Shown here piece after piece: positions 7,210 through 14,452 of a stretch of DNA of 16,867 bases. The first letter of the stretch is position 1; every line of letters starts with the position of its first letter. The position numbers were made by a program, and so were the translations under genes. Source of the DNA: Opitutaceae bacterium (GTDB taxonomy: Bacteria > Verrucomicrobiota > Verrucomicrobiia > Opitutales > Opitutaceae). The stretch lies in the NCBI GenBank assembly GCA_005786775.1, contig SYDD01000280.1:1-16867 (forward strand), written 5' to 3'. Below the pieces are notes generated by a model. The model had not been told where the DNA came from. It searched no databases and saw only the letters and a list, made by a program, of their open reading frames with translations.

Positions 7210-7255
7210 GGGAACGATGGGAGAAAAGACGCGGTGCGGGGGAGTTGGCTACGGG
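7210..7255 (-). promoter_or_regulatory. Leader of the discoidin-domain gene
   Basis: Only 46 bases separate the T-tract of the upstream terminator from the ATG. This is tight for a complete promoter plus leader. No clear -35/-10 pair is visible. Either a promoter overlaps the terminator hairpin or the gene is expressed by partial readthrough from the Gfo/Idh/MocA gene. Confidence 0.3.
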
Positions 7256-7291
7256 AAAAAACACCCCCGGGGTCGCGGGACCGCGGGGGTG
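7256..7291 (-). terminator. Rho-independent terminator after the Gfo/Idh/MocA gene
   Basis: On the minus strand two nine-base arms (7283-7291 and 7262-7270, one mismatch) enclose a GGTC/GACC inner stem with a four-base loop and are followed by six T (7261-7256). It lies 13 bases past the stop of the Gfo/Idh/MocA gene and separates it from the discoidin-domain gene. Confidence 0.85.
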
Positions 7292-7304
7292 CGAGTGGGA
7301 AGCC

Positions 7305-8696
7305 TTAGGCGATGAAATCCTGTGGCGCGAAGGTTAGTTCTTTCTTCGCCGCGATGGCCTCGTTGACTTTCAGGACGGTCACCGCCGAGGCGAAGGCCTC
7401 GTCCGGCGGGCAATTCAGCGGAGTGCCCTTGCGGATCGCGTCGAAGAAGTTCTCCAGGTGCGGCTGGTGGATCGCCTTGTCGAGGGTGACCGGGATGTCC
7501 CAGGCGGAGAGCTGGGCGGTCTCGCGGACGTCGACGGTGGCGCCGCGGGGCGCGGGGCCACCGAGCTTCTTGACGCCGGGCTTCTCCCAGGGCTTGACCG
7601 GGGCGGCGGCGCCCTCGCCGGTCTCGGGTTTCAGGATGTACCCCTTGGCCACGTACTGCTCCCACTCGGGGGCACGGGCCTCGCGGTACAGCTTGGTGAA
7701 GCGCGGGTTCTCGGACATCTTGAGTGCGCCCTCGTCCCCCATGAAGTACTCGTGGTAGCCGCCGCCGGCGCTGGTGGTCGTGAGCACCTGGTACTGGGCC
7801 CGCACGAGGCCATCCTTGGTCGGGTACTCGAAGATGATGTACGCGTTATCGTACCACTCGTGGTTCTTATAGTAATCGACGCCGCCGGAGGCGACGCAGG
7901 AGCGCGGGTTGGCCCCGAGGATCCAGTTGTAGATGTCGATCTGGTGCGCGCCGAGGTCGGAGACCGGGCCGCCGGCGTACTTGCGGAACCAGCGCCAGTT
8001 GCGGAACTCGTGCATGTTGGCGTAGCCGTACTTCTGCAGCTTCGCCTCCGGGATGGCCTGGCCGTTCGGGTACCCGTAATCGTCGGAGACGGCGCGGTGC
8101 CACTGGCCACTGATGTTGGTGATCCGGCCGAGAAGTTTGCCCTCCCGGACGATCTTCTGCCGGGCGTGCTGGTAACGGGGGTTGCTCCGGCGCTGGTGGC
8201 CCACCTGCATCAACTTTTTGGTCTCGCGGGCTGCGAGTACCATCGAGCGCGCGCCCTCGACGGTGTTGGACATCAGCTTCTCGCAGTAGACGTGCTTGCC
8301 TGCCTTGAGGGCGGCGACCGTCTGCTCGGCGTGCATGAAGTCCGGCGTCGCGATGAGTACCGCGTCGAGGTCCTTCGTGTTGGCGAGGAGGTCCTTGTAG
8401 TCCTCGAAGGGCTGCGCCGGGTGGTTGAACTTCTTCAGCAGGCGCTCGGTCCGCGTCAGGTTGTAAGGCCAGATGTCGCACACTGCGGCGAAGCGGATGC
8501 CCGGAATGGGCATGGCGGCGTTGGCGAGGATGCGGCCTTCCTCGCCGCAACCGATGATGGCCACGTTGAGCGTGTCAGCGCCTTTGGCGCCCACCTCCGC
8601 GGCCCGGGAGATGTAGGGGGCGGCCGCGGCCACCGCACCGAGCTTGGCGCTGGTGCTGAGGAAGCTGCGGCGGGTGAAGGGGATCAGGTCGGCCAT
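7305..8696 (-). CDS. Tat-exported Gfo/Idh/MocA-family NAD(P)-dependent oxidoreductase
   Basis: This 463-residue protein has an N-terminal twin-arginine signal (TRRSFLSTSAKLG, 8-20) and then a Rossmann fold: NVAIIGCGEEGR (44-55) holds the G-x-G-x-x-G nucleotide loop. CEKLMSN (139-145) is the EKP-like motif with Lys141 as catalytic/cofactor residue, here Leu instead of Pro. GGPVSDLGAHQIDIYNW (243-259) supplies the conserved Asp and His of the C-terminal domain. Members of this group in Verrucomicrobia, Planctomycetes and Bacteroidetes act on sugars, sugar acids or glycosides, often by NAD-recycling chemistry; the substrate cannot be read from sequence. The signal suggests folded export with bound cofactor. 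It follows the DoxX-like gene by 18 bases, so the two are probably co-transcribed, and it ends at a terminator. Confidence 0.92.
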   Translation of the reverse strand: MADLIPFTRRSFLSTSAKLGAVAAAAPYISRAAEVGAKGADTLNVAIIGCGEEGRILANAAMPIPGIRFAAVCDIWPYNLTRTERLLKKFNHPAQPFEDYKDLLANTKDLDAVLIATPDFMHAEQTVAALKAGKHVYCEKLMSNTVEGARSMVLAARETKKLMQVGHQRRSNPRYQHARQKIVREGKLLGRITNISGQWHRAVSDDYGYPNGQAIPEAKLQKYGYANMHEFRNWRWFRKYAGGPVSDLGAHQIDIYNWILGANPRSCVASGGVDYYKNHEWYDNAYIIFEYPTKDGLVRAQYQVLTTTSAGGGYHEYFMGDEGALKMSENPRFTKLYREARAPEWEQYVAKGYILKPETGEGAAAPVKPWEKPGVKKLGGPAPRGATVDVRETAQLSAWDIPVTLDKAIHQPHLENFFDAIRKGTPLNCPPDEAFASAVTVLKVNEAIAAKKELTFAPQDFIA

Positions 8697-8714
8697 GGGA
8701 TCAGGTTTTGGCGG

Positions 8715-9176
8715 TCAGTTACCCTGCTCGGACGAAAGCGCAAACCGGTTGTGCCGGACCAACACGAGGGCGAAGGCGACCAGCGCGACGTGTACGCCCA
8801 GCCAGGCTACGCCCTCGCCTTCCTGCACGGCCATCAGGCCGAAGGAGAGACCCGTGTAGAGCAGGCCGGTGAAGAACAGGGTGCAACGGGTCTTGAAACC
8901 GACCAGCAGGCTCAGGCCGAAAGCGATCAGCAGGTAGCCCAAGAAGAAGGCGAAGGTCTTGGTCGCCCAGAGGGGGAGGATCGACGCGCCCGAGATGCCG
9001 CCGGCCATCCGGCCCATGTTCTTGTAGTAGTTCTCGAAGGAGAACGAGCCCCCGCTCTCAAATTTCTCGAGGCCCGCGAAGAGGGTCCGCAGGCCCAGCC
9101 AGAGGCGGAGGACCAGGAAGGCGGCGGTGTATTCGGGACGGTTGGTTTCGGACGACGGGGCGTTATGGGCGCTCAT
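8715..9176 (-). CDS. DoxX-family integral membrane protein
   Basis: From the ATG at 9176 the protein has 153 residues and four likely membrane segments (about 17-36, 69-92, 98-116, 123-141). LRLWLGLRTLFAGLEKF (23-39) resembles the first helix of DoxX/TQO-small-subunit-like proteins, ending in the G-x-x-K-F motif. The longer open frame would begin within the shared upstream region and lacks support. DoxX proteins have been linked to thiosulfate:quinone oxidation, oxidative stress and other membrane redox roles, so a precise role cannot be given. The leader is a striking polypyrimidine run with no Shine-Dalgarno sequence. The Tat-exported oxidoreductase follows 18 bases later. Confidence 0.8.
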   Translation of the reverse strand: MSAHNAPSSETNRPEYTAAFLVLRLWLGLRTLFAGLEKFESGGSFSFENYYKNMGRMAGGISGASILPLWATKTFAFFLGYLLIAFGLSLLVGFKTRCTLFFTGLLYTGLSFGLMAVQEGEGVAWLGVHVALVAFALVLVRHNRFALSSEQGN

Positions 9177-9358
9177 GGGTAAAGGGGATGGAGGGGAAGG
9201 GGAGGGGCTGCCGGAGGCGACGACGGGGAACGGTTGTGCACGACCTGCCCGCGGAAAGGCAAGCCGGACCAAGCCGCGCGCGAAGATTTCCGACGGGCAC
9301 CCCGGCCGCCGACTTAGGCCTTGCCGCCCGCGGCCCGGCGCCGGCAACGTGGCCGCAG
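9177..9358. promoter_or_regulatory. Divergent intergenic region between the DoxX-like gene and gcvT
   Basis: These 182 bases must hold the promoters for both the minus-strand DoxX/oxidoreductase unit and the plus-strand gcvTH unit. No convincing sigma-70 boxes are visible on either strand. I looked for a glycine riboswitch, expected before gcv genes in many bacteria, and did not see its conserved core. The left third is purine-rich on the plus strand (polypyrimidine leader of the DoxX-like gene). Confidence 0.5.
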
Positions 9359-10459
9359 ATGACCCAGCTGCAACGGACCCCCCTGCGTGACTTCCACGCC
9401 GCGCGCGGGGCCCGCCTCGTCGACTTCGCCGGCTGGGAAATGCCCGTGCAGTACCGCAGCATCCTCGAGGAGCACCGCGCGGTGCGCCGCGCCGCGGGCC
9501 TCTTCGACGTCAGCCATATGGGGGAGTTCGACGTGCGGGGACCCGGGGCCGCCGCCTTCCTTAACCGGCTCGTCACGAACGACGTCGCCCGCCTCTTCCC
9601 TGGCCGCGTGCTCTACAGCCCGATGTGCTACCCGGACGGCGGCGTGGTCGACGACCTGCTCGTCTACCAGCGGGCCGCGGATGATTTCTTCCTGTGCGTC
9701 AACGCCGGCAACCTCGCGCGCGACCTGGAGTGGATCCGGACCCAGGCCGCTGGCCACGACGTGACGGTTTCGGACCGCTCCGCCGAGACGGCGCTACTCG
9801 CCCTGCAGGGGCCATGCGCGGTCGCGATCCTACAGGGCCTCACGGCGACCAACCTCGCGGGGATCGGCTATTACCATTTCGCGACGGGTGAGGTAGCCGG
9901 CATGCCCTGCGTGCTCAGTCGCACCGGGTACACGGGCGAAGACGGTTTCGAACTGTACCACGCGGCAGGTCACGCGGTGCGCCTCGCGGAGGCGCTGCTG
10001 GCCGCCGGCGCGTCCCATGGGCTCGAACTCGCGGGCCTCGGCGCGCGGGATAGCCTTCGCCTCGAGGCGGGTTATCCGCTCTACGGGCACGAGCTGAGCC
10101 CCACGATCTCCCCGCTGGCGGCCGGCCTCGGTTGGACGGTGAAGCTGGACAAGGGCGGCGACTTCCTCGGGCGCGATGCCTTGGCAGCCGAGAAACGCGG
10201 CGGGTCTCCGCGCCGGGTGGTCTATTTCCGGACCGGCGACCGGCGCATCCTGCGCCCGGAGTCCCCGGTTCGAAACGCGTCCGGCGCCGTGGTCGGTCAG
10301 GTGCTTTCCGGGACGCTCTCTCCGATCCTGCAGGAGGCGATCGGATCCGCCTTGGTCGAGACCGCGGCCGCGACGGCCTCGCTGATGGTTGACGTGCGCG
10401 GCGCCGCCGTGGCGTTGCAACTGGTCCGCCCGCCGTTTGTCCCGCTGGGCCGCGTCTAA
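9359..10459 (+). CDS. gcvT: Glycine cleavage system T protein (aminomethyltransferase)
   Basis: GcvT moves the methylene group from aminomethyl-lipoyl GcvH to tetrahydrofolate, releasing ammonia, in the cytoplasm. The ATG gives 366 residues, the normal length. Signatures are LVDFAGWEMPVQY near 16-28, LFDVSHMGEF (near 48-57), PDGGVVDDLLVYQ (the acidic folate-binding segment, about 95-107), RTGYTGEDGFELY near 190-202 and LEAGYPLYGHEL near 235-246. The open frame extends 57 codons upstream, but that part is low-complexity and lies in the intergenic region. gcvH follows 11 bases after the stop. gcvP is not beside them. Confidence 0.95.
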   Translation: MTQLQRTPLRDFHAARGARLVDFAGWEMPVQYRSILEEHRAVRRAAGLFDVSHMGEFDVRGPGAAAFLNRLVTNDVARLFPGRVLYSPMCYPDGGVVDDLLVYQRAADDFFLCVNAGNLARDLEWIRTQAAGHDVTVSDRSAETALLALQGPCAVAILQGLTATNLAGIGYYHFATGEVAGMPCVLSRTGYTGEDGFELYHAAGHAVRLAEALLAAGASHGLELAGLGARDSLRLEAGYPLYGHELSPTISPLAAGLGWTVKLDKGGDFLGRDALAAEKRGGSPRRVVYFRTGDRRILRPESPVRNASGAVVGQVLSGTLSPILQEAIGSALVETAAATASLMVDVRGAAVALQLVRPPFVPLGRV

Positions 10460-10470
10460 TTTCCTTCTCT

Positions 10471-10854
10471 ATGAGCTCCGTCCCCGCCGATCTCCGCTAC
10501 GCCAAATCCCACGAGTGGGTCCGCACCGAGGCTGATGGCACCGTCACCATCGGCATCACGGACTACGCGCAGAATTCGCTTGGGGACATTACCTACGTCC
10601 AGTCGCCCAAGGTCGGCGCGGTCCTCGCCGCCGGCGCCGTCTTCGGGGTGGTGGAGTCGGTCAAGGCCGCGAGCGACCTTTACGCGCCGGTGGCCGGAAC
10701 CGTCGTCGCGATCAACCCCGCGCTCGACGGCGCGCCTGAAACGGTGAATCGCGAGCCCTACGGCGCGGGTTGGATGCTGCGCCTTAAGCCGTCGGAGCCC
10801 GCCGCTGCGGGGGCATTGCTCGACGCGGCCGCTTACGGCGCGCTGCTCGGCTGA
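10471..10854 (+). CDS. gcvH: Glycine cleavage system H protein (lipoyl carrier)
   Basis: GcvH shuttles the aminomethyl group between GcvP and GcvT on a lipoyl-lysine arm. The protein has 127 residues, the normal size. The lipoylation site is Lys65 in FGVVESVKAASDLYAPVAG (58-76). TVNREPYGAGWMLRLKP (91-107) is the other family signature, and YAKSHEWV (10-17) marks the N-terminus. The ATG is preceded by the pyrimidine-rich TTTCCTTCTCT with no Shine-Dalgarno sequence. It ends 7 bases from the convergent minus-strand TPR gene. Confidence 0.97.
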   Translation: MSSVPADLRYAKSHEWVRTEADGTVTIGITDYAQNSLGDITYVQSPKVGAVLAAGAVFGVVESVKAASDLYAPVAGTVVAINPALDGAPETVNREPYGAGWMLRLKPSEPAAAGALLDAAAYGALLG

Positions 10855-10861
10855 GCGGCCG

Positions 10862-11233
10862 TTAGCTCGATTTCCCGACCGCGGGGAAGAGGGCGCGGAA
10901 TTCCGGGTCGTTGCGTAGGAAGGCGAGGTCTGGGTCCTGCTGCATCCATCGGAAGTCGTCGTACCCGAGGGCGAGCGCGCGCCGGAGCTCGCGAAGCGCG
11001 TCTGCGCGCCGCCGCGTCAGCGCGAGGCTGCAGGCGAGATTGTAGTGCGCGGTGGCGTTGTCTGGCTCGAGCCGCACCATGCGGCGGTCCATCCGTAGCC
11101 CGTCCGGGACGCGCCCCAGGCGCGTGTACAGCGCGCCGAGGATCTCCACCACCCGCCCGTAACTAGGCTCGCGGCGGAGAATAGACTCAAAGAAACGGAC
11201 CTCGAACTCGGGGTCGGCGGGCGGGCGTTTCAT
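10862..11233 (-). CDS. Small TPR-repeat protein
   Basis: The protein has 123 residues with no signal peptide. DNATAHYNLACSLALTRRR and the following ADALRELRRALALGYDDF (about 58-95) form a recognisable TPR pair, and YGRVVEILGALYTRLGRVPDGL (25-46) looks like a preceding repeat. The C-terminus (MQQDPDLAFLRNDPEFRALF) matches the end commonly seen in short TPR proteins that mediate protein-protein contacts. It lies 6 bases after the Fur-like regulator, so the two are one operon and probably functionally linked, but its partner is unknown. Confidence 0.75.
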   Translation of the reverse strand: MKRPPADPEFEVRFFESILRREPSYGRVVEILGALYTRLGRVPDGLRMDRRMVRLEPDNATAHYNLACSLALTRRRADALRELRRALALGYDDFRWMQQDPDLAFLRNDPEFRALFPAVGKSS

Positions 11234-11239
11234 TGGGCT

Positions 11240-11710
11240 TTAGGGGCGGCCGCGGCGGGCACACTGGCCGGTGTCGCGCAGGGCGTCGCAGCGGGCGCTC
11301 ACTTGCAGCCGCTGGTTCACCGGGGTGAGGCCGAGCTTCGACGACACGGTGTTGCCATACCAGGACATGAATGGGGCGCTGATCTCGAAGATCCGGTCGC
11401 AGTCGACACACACGACCTGCGCCACCTGGGTGTCATCCCCCTCGCGGTGGGTGCGGTAGAATTTCTCACCGCTGCCGATGTCTACCTCGCGCAAGAGCCC
11501 GCACTCCGTGAGAATGGGCAGGGTGCGGTAAACGGTGGCGCGCGAGACTGAGTCGTCGATGTCGCGTGCGTACTCGAGGAGCTGCTCGGCGGTGAAGTGT
11601 TCCCGCTGGGCGAGGGCAGCGTCGAGGATCGCGAGCCGTTGGTTGGTTGCGCGCAGGCCCCGCTTGGCGAGGAAGGCCCGGAATTGTTCGCGCGGGGAAG
11701 GACGGCTCAC
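11240..11710 (-). CDS. Fur-superfamily regulator lacking the metal-sensing histidines
   Basis: This 156-residue protein has the Fur winged-helix domain: LRATNQRLAILDAAL (19-33) and SRATVYRTLPILTECGLLRE (56-75, the recognition helix region). The dimerisation domain keeps a structural-zinc pattern, C101-V-D-C104 and C141/C150. However, the sensing motif that is HHHDH just before the first CxxC in Fur is TQVAQ (94-98) here, and the later His of the NHxL segment is Gln (NQRL, 132-135). Only H38, matching the Fur H33 region, is retained. It therefore may not respond to Fe, Mn or Zn in the usual way. The start is GTG; no in-frame ATG follows before the domain. It faces the peptidase-DUF4159-MoxR operon across 168 bases. 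Confidence 0.85.
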   Translation of the reverse strand: MSRPSPREQFRAFLAKRGLRATNQRLAILDAALAQREHFTAEQLLEYARDIDDSVSRATVYRTLPILTECGLLREVDIGSGEKFYRTHREGDDTQVAQVVCVDCDRIFEISAPFMSWYGNTVSSKLGLTPVNQRLQVSARCDALRDTGQCARRGRP

Positions 11711-11878
11711 GGGTCGGACTTTCGAGCGCGGGCGCAGGCCGTGTCAAGGGACGGCTGCCGTTGGCTCGCCGTGGGAGAAAGTTGCGCCGCGGGGCTTGAG
11801 AAATCCCCCGTCGGCCCCATCACTCTTGGCGGCGGCGCGCGTCTTGCCCCGAAGTCGCCGCCTCGAATTCCCTCCGTG
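11711..11878. promoter_or_regulatory. Divergent promoter region between the Fur-like gene and the peptidase operon
   Basis: These 168 bases separate divergent genes and are the natural place for the Fur-like protein to bind. I found no Fur-box-like palindrome. A weak plus-strand sigma-70 candidate has a -35 TTGAGA (11796-11801) and, after 17 bases, ATCACT (11819-11824); the -10 match is poor. The leader just before the peptidase ATG is GAATTCCCTCCGTG, without a Shine-Dalgarno sequence. Confidence 0.3.
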
Positions 11879-14452
11879 ATGCGCCACCCTCCCGTCCTTC
11901 CCGCCCCGGCCCGGCCGGCTTTCCTTCGGTGGGCGAGTCTGGCGCTCGGGCTGGCGGCGTTCCTCGGGGGTGCGCGTGGCGCTGATCTGGTTGGCGCCCG
12001 GGAGCGACTCTTGGGCGGCGGCTACGCCGAGGTCATCCGCGCCGCCCAGGCCGAATTGCGCACCGGCGCCGGTAACACCGAATGGTCTCTGTTGCTGATC
12101 CGCGCGCTGTTGACCACCGGCCGGGTAGCCGAGGCCGACGCGGCGCTGCAGGAGGCGCTCGGGCGCGATGCCCGCAGCCTGCGGCTCCGCTGGCTCGGCC
12201 GTGACGTCGCCTTCGCCAATGGCCGACCCGAGGAGGCCCAAGTCCGCCTCGAAGAGGTGCGCCAAGCGGTCCGCAATAGCCCGTGGATGTACCGTTCGCC
12301 GCCAGACCTCGTGGTCTTCGGCCGCGCCGCCCTGCTGCTGGGTGCCGATCCCAAGGAAGTCCTCGAAAAAATCTACGCCACCGCCCAGAAGGCCGACCCT
12401 CGGCTCCGCGACGTCTACCTTGCCCGCGGCGAGCTCGCGCTCGAGAAGCACGACTACGCCCTCGCGGCCCGTGCCTTTGAGGAAGGCATTAAGCAGCTGC
12501 CGGGCGACGCGGACCTCCTCGCTGGTCGCGCGCGGGCCTACGCCGAGAGCGACCGAAAGGTGGCGCAGGCCGCCCTCGCCGCCGCCCTCGAGCGTAATCC
12601 GCGCCACGTGCCTGCGCTGCTCCACACCGTGGATAACCACCTTTCCGCCGAGGCCTACGCCGAGGCTGAGCAGGGCATCGCTGCCGTGCTCGACATCCAC
12701 CCGGGGCACCCGGAGGCGTGGGCCTACCGCGCGGTGCTCGCCCACCTGCGCCACGATCCCGTGGCCGAGCAGTTCGCGCGGTCCAAGGCCCTTTCCGCCT
12801 GGCCGGGTAATCCGCGGGTTGACTCGCTCATCGGCGAGGAACTATCGGCCAAGTACCGTTTCGCCGAGGGCGCCGCCTACCAACGGAAAGCCCTCGCCTC
12901 CGACCCCCAGTACCTGCCGGCCAAAGCGCGCCTCGCCAGCGACCTCCTCCGCCTCGGCGAGCACGCCGAGGGTTGGGCCCTCGCGCAGGCCGTCCACGAA
13001 CGGGACCAGTACGACGTGGAGGCCTTCAATTTGGTCACGCTCCGTGACACGATGGACAAGTACGCCACCCTCGCGAACGAGGACTTCGTGGTGCGGATGG
13101 CCGCGCCGGAGGTTGCCGTTTACGGCCCGCGGGTAGTCGCTTTGCTGCGGCGGGCGCACGACACCCTTGCAGCCAAGTATGGCGCGGAACTGCAGCGGCC
13201 GACGCACATTGAGATCTTCGCGGACCCGCGCGACTTCGCGGTCCGCACCTTCGGCCTGCCGGATGTGGCGGGCTTCCTCGGGGTGTGCTTCGGCCGAGTC
13301 GTCACCGCCAACAGCCCTGCTAGCAGCACCTCGCCGACGAACTGGGAGGCCGTCCTCTGGCACGAGTTCTGCCACGTGGTCACCCTGCAGCTGACCCGTA
13401 ACCGGATGCCGCGCTGGCTGAGCGAGGGGATCTCGGTTTACGAGGAGCGCCAGGCGAACCCTGCGTGGGGGCAGCGGATCAACCCCGCGTACCGCGAGAT
13501 GATCCTGGGCGACGACCTTGTGCCCGTGGGGCGCCTGAGCGCCGCCTTCCTCGCGCCCAAGTCGTCCCGGCACCTCCAGTTCGCCTACCTGCAGTCCTCT
13601 CTGGTGGTGGAATACCTCGTCGCCCGCCACGGCCTCGACGCGCTGCGCGCGATTCTGCAGGACCTGCGGGACGGCGTGGAGATCAACGCGGCCCTCGCTC
13701 GCCGCACCGTGCCACTGGAGCAGCTGGAGCCGGCCTTCGCCGCCTACGCGCGGGAGCAGGCCGAGCGGCTCGCTCCCGGCCTAGGTTGGGAGCGGCCCGA
13801 GGCGGCGGTTTTCCTCGAGGAGGGTGCGACGGAGTTTGCCGCCTGGGAGCGCCGCCAGCCGGACAATTACTGGGTGCTCCGGGCCAAGGCGCAGCGCCTT
13901 GCGGCCGCGCAGGACTGGGCCGGGGCCGTGGTGCCGCTGCGGCGGCTGGTCGAGTTGTACCCACACCAGAAGGGCGAAGACGCTGCGCACCGGCCGCTCG
14001 CCGCGGCGCTGCGGTCCCTCGGCGACACCGCAGGCGAACGGGAGGCTCTTCGCCGTTGGGTGGCCACGGACGACGAGGCGGTCGAGGCCTACCAACGGCT
14101 GATGGAACTGGCCGCGGCGGACGGCGCTTGGGCCGAGGTGCGGGAGAATGCCGAGCGCAGCCTGGCGGTGAACCCCCTAGTGCCCGGCCCTTACCGGCAG
14201 CTCGCGCGTGCGGCGGCGGCGATGGGTGATGAATCGGCGGCAGTGGTGGCGTGGCGCACGTTGCTCCAGCTTGACGTGCCCGAACGCGCCGAACTCCACC
14301 ACGAACTCGCACGGGTGCTCCTACGCCGGGGCGAACGCACGGAGGCGCGCCGACACGTGCTGCTCGCGCTGGAGGAAACCCCCCGCTTCCGCGCTGCCCT
14401 CAGCTTGCTCCGGGAACTGGGTCCCGCGCCCGCCGGAGGGCTCGCGCCATGA
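11879..14452 (+). CDS. Exported TPR protein with central HExxH (gluzincin/peptidase MA-like) metallopeptidase domain
   Basis: From the ATG at 11879 the protein has 857 residues; the open frame extends upstream, but only across the intergenic region and the Fur-like gene. A Sec signal is visible (LRWASLALGLAAFLGGARG, cleavage near 34-35). Residues about 40-380 are TPR-like helical repeats (for example LARGELALEKHDYALAARAF). A metallopeptidase-like domain follows at about 390-600 with H495-E-F-C-H499 and a downstream Glu516 in WLSEGISVYEE, the HExxH...E pattern of gluzincins such as the peptidase MA/M1-like families. More TPR-like repeats fill 620-857. It should act outside the cytoplasm; substrate unknown. 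It overlaps the next gene as ATGA and heads the DUF4159-MoxR operon. Confidence 0.85.
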   Translation: MRHPPVLPAPARPAFLRWASLALGLAAFLGGARGADLVGARERLLGGGYAEVIRAAQAELRTGAGNTEWSLLLIRALLTTGRVAEADAALQEALGRDARSLRLRWLGRDVAFANGRPEEAQVRLEEVRQAVRNSPWMYRSPPDLVVFGRAALLLGADPKEVLEKIYATAQKADPRLRDVYLARGELALEKHDYALAARAFEEGIKQLPGDADLLAGRARAYAESDRKVAQAALAAALERNPRHVPALLHTVDNHLSAEAYAEAEQGIAAVLDIHPGHPEAWAYRAVLAHLRHDPVAEQFARSKALSAWPGNPRVDSLIGEELSAKYRFAEGAAYQRKALASDPQYLPAKARLASDLLRLGEHAEGWALAQAVHERDQYDVEAFNLVTLRDTMDKYATLANEDFVVRMAAPEVAVYGPRVVALLRRAHDTLAAKYGAELQRPTHIEIFADPRDFAVRTFGLPDVAGFLGVCFGRVVTANSPASSTSPTNWEAVLWHEFCHVVTLQLTRNRMPRWLSEGISVYEERQANPAWGQRINPAYREMILGDDLVPVGRLSAAFLAPKSSRHLQFAYLQSSLVVEYLVARHGLDALRAILQDLRDGVEINAALARRTVPLEQLEPAFAAYAREQAERLAPGLGWERPEAAVFLEEGATEFAAWERRQPDNYWVLRAKAQRLAAAQDWAGAVVPLRRLVELYPHQKGEDAAHRPLAAALRSLGDTAGEREALRRWVATDDEAVEAYQRLMELAAADGAWAEVRENAERSLAVNPLVPGPYRQLARAAAAMGDESAAVVAWRTLLQLDVPERAELHHELARVLLRRGERTEARRHVLLALEETPRFRAALSLLRELGPAPAGGLAP

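Noticed and set aside
7458..9182. Long plus-strand open frame of 574 codons opposite the Gfo/Idh/MocA and DoxX-like genes
   Set aside because: Its sequence is low-complexity Gly/Ala/Glu/Val/Arg without recognisable domains, and it lies antisense to two genes with clear family motifs. Typical shadow frame in G+C-rich DNA.
9177..9358. Possible glycine riboswitch before gcvT
   Set aside because: No conserved aptamer core or tandem pair visible; a covariance-model search would settle it.
9188..9358. Longer N-terminus of GcvT
   Set aside because: Extra 57 residues are low-complexity and absent from GcvT; the ATG at 9359 gives the normal length.
10855..10861. Shared terminator between gcvH and the TPR gene
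   Set aside because: Only 7 bases separate the two stops, and just a weak 4-bp inverted match is visible; no T-tract.
11796..11824. Sigma-70 promoter before the peptidase operon
   Set aside because: -35 TTGAGA is good but the -10 ATCACT is poor; reported only as weak within the intergenic entry.
11597..11878. Longer N-terminus of the TPR-peptidase in the same frame
   Set aside because: It would run over the Fur-like gene and promoter region and precede an obvious Sec signal peptide at the ATG at 11879.
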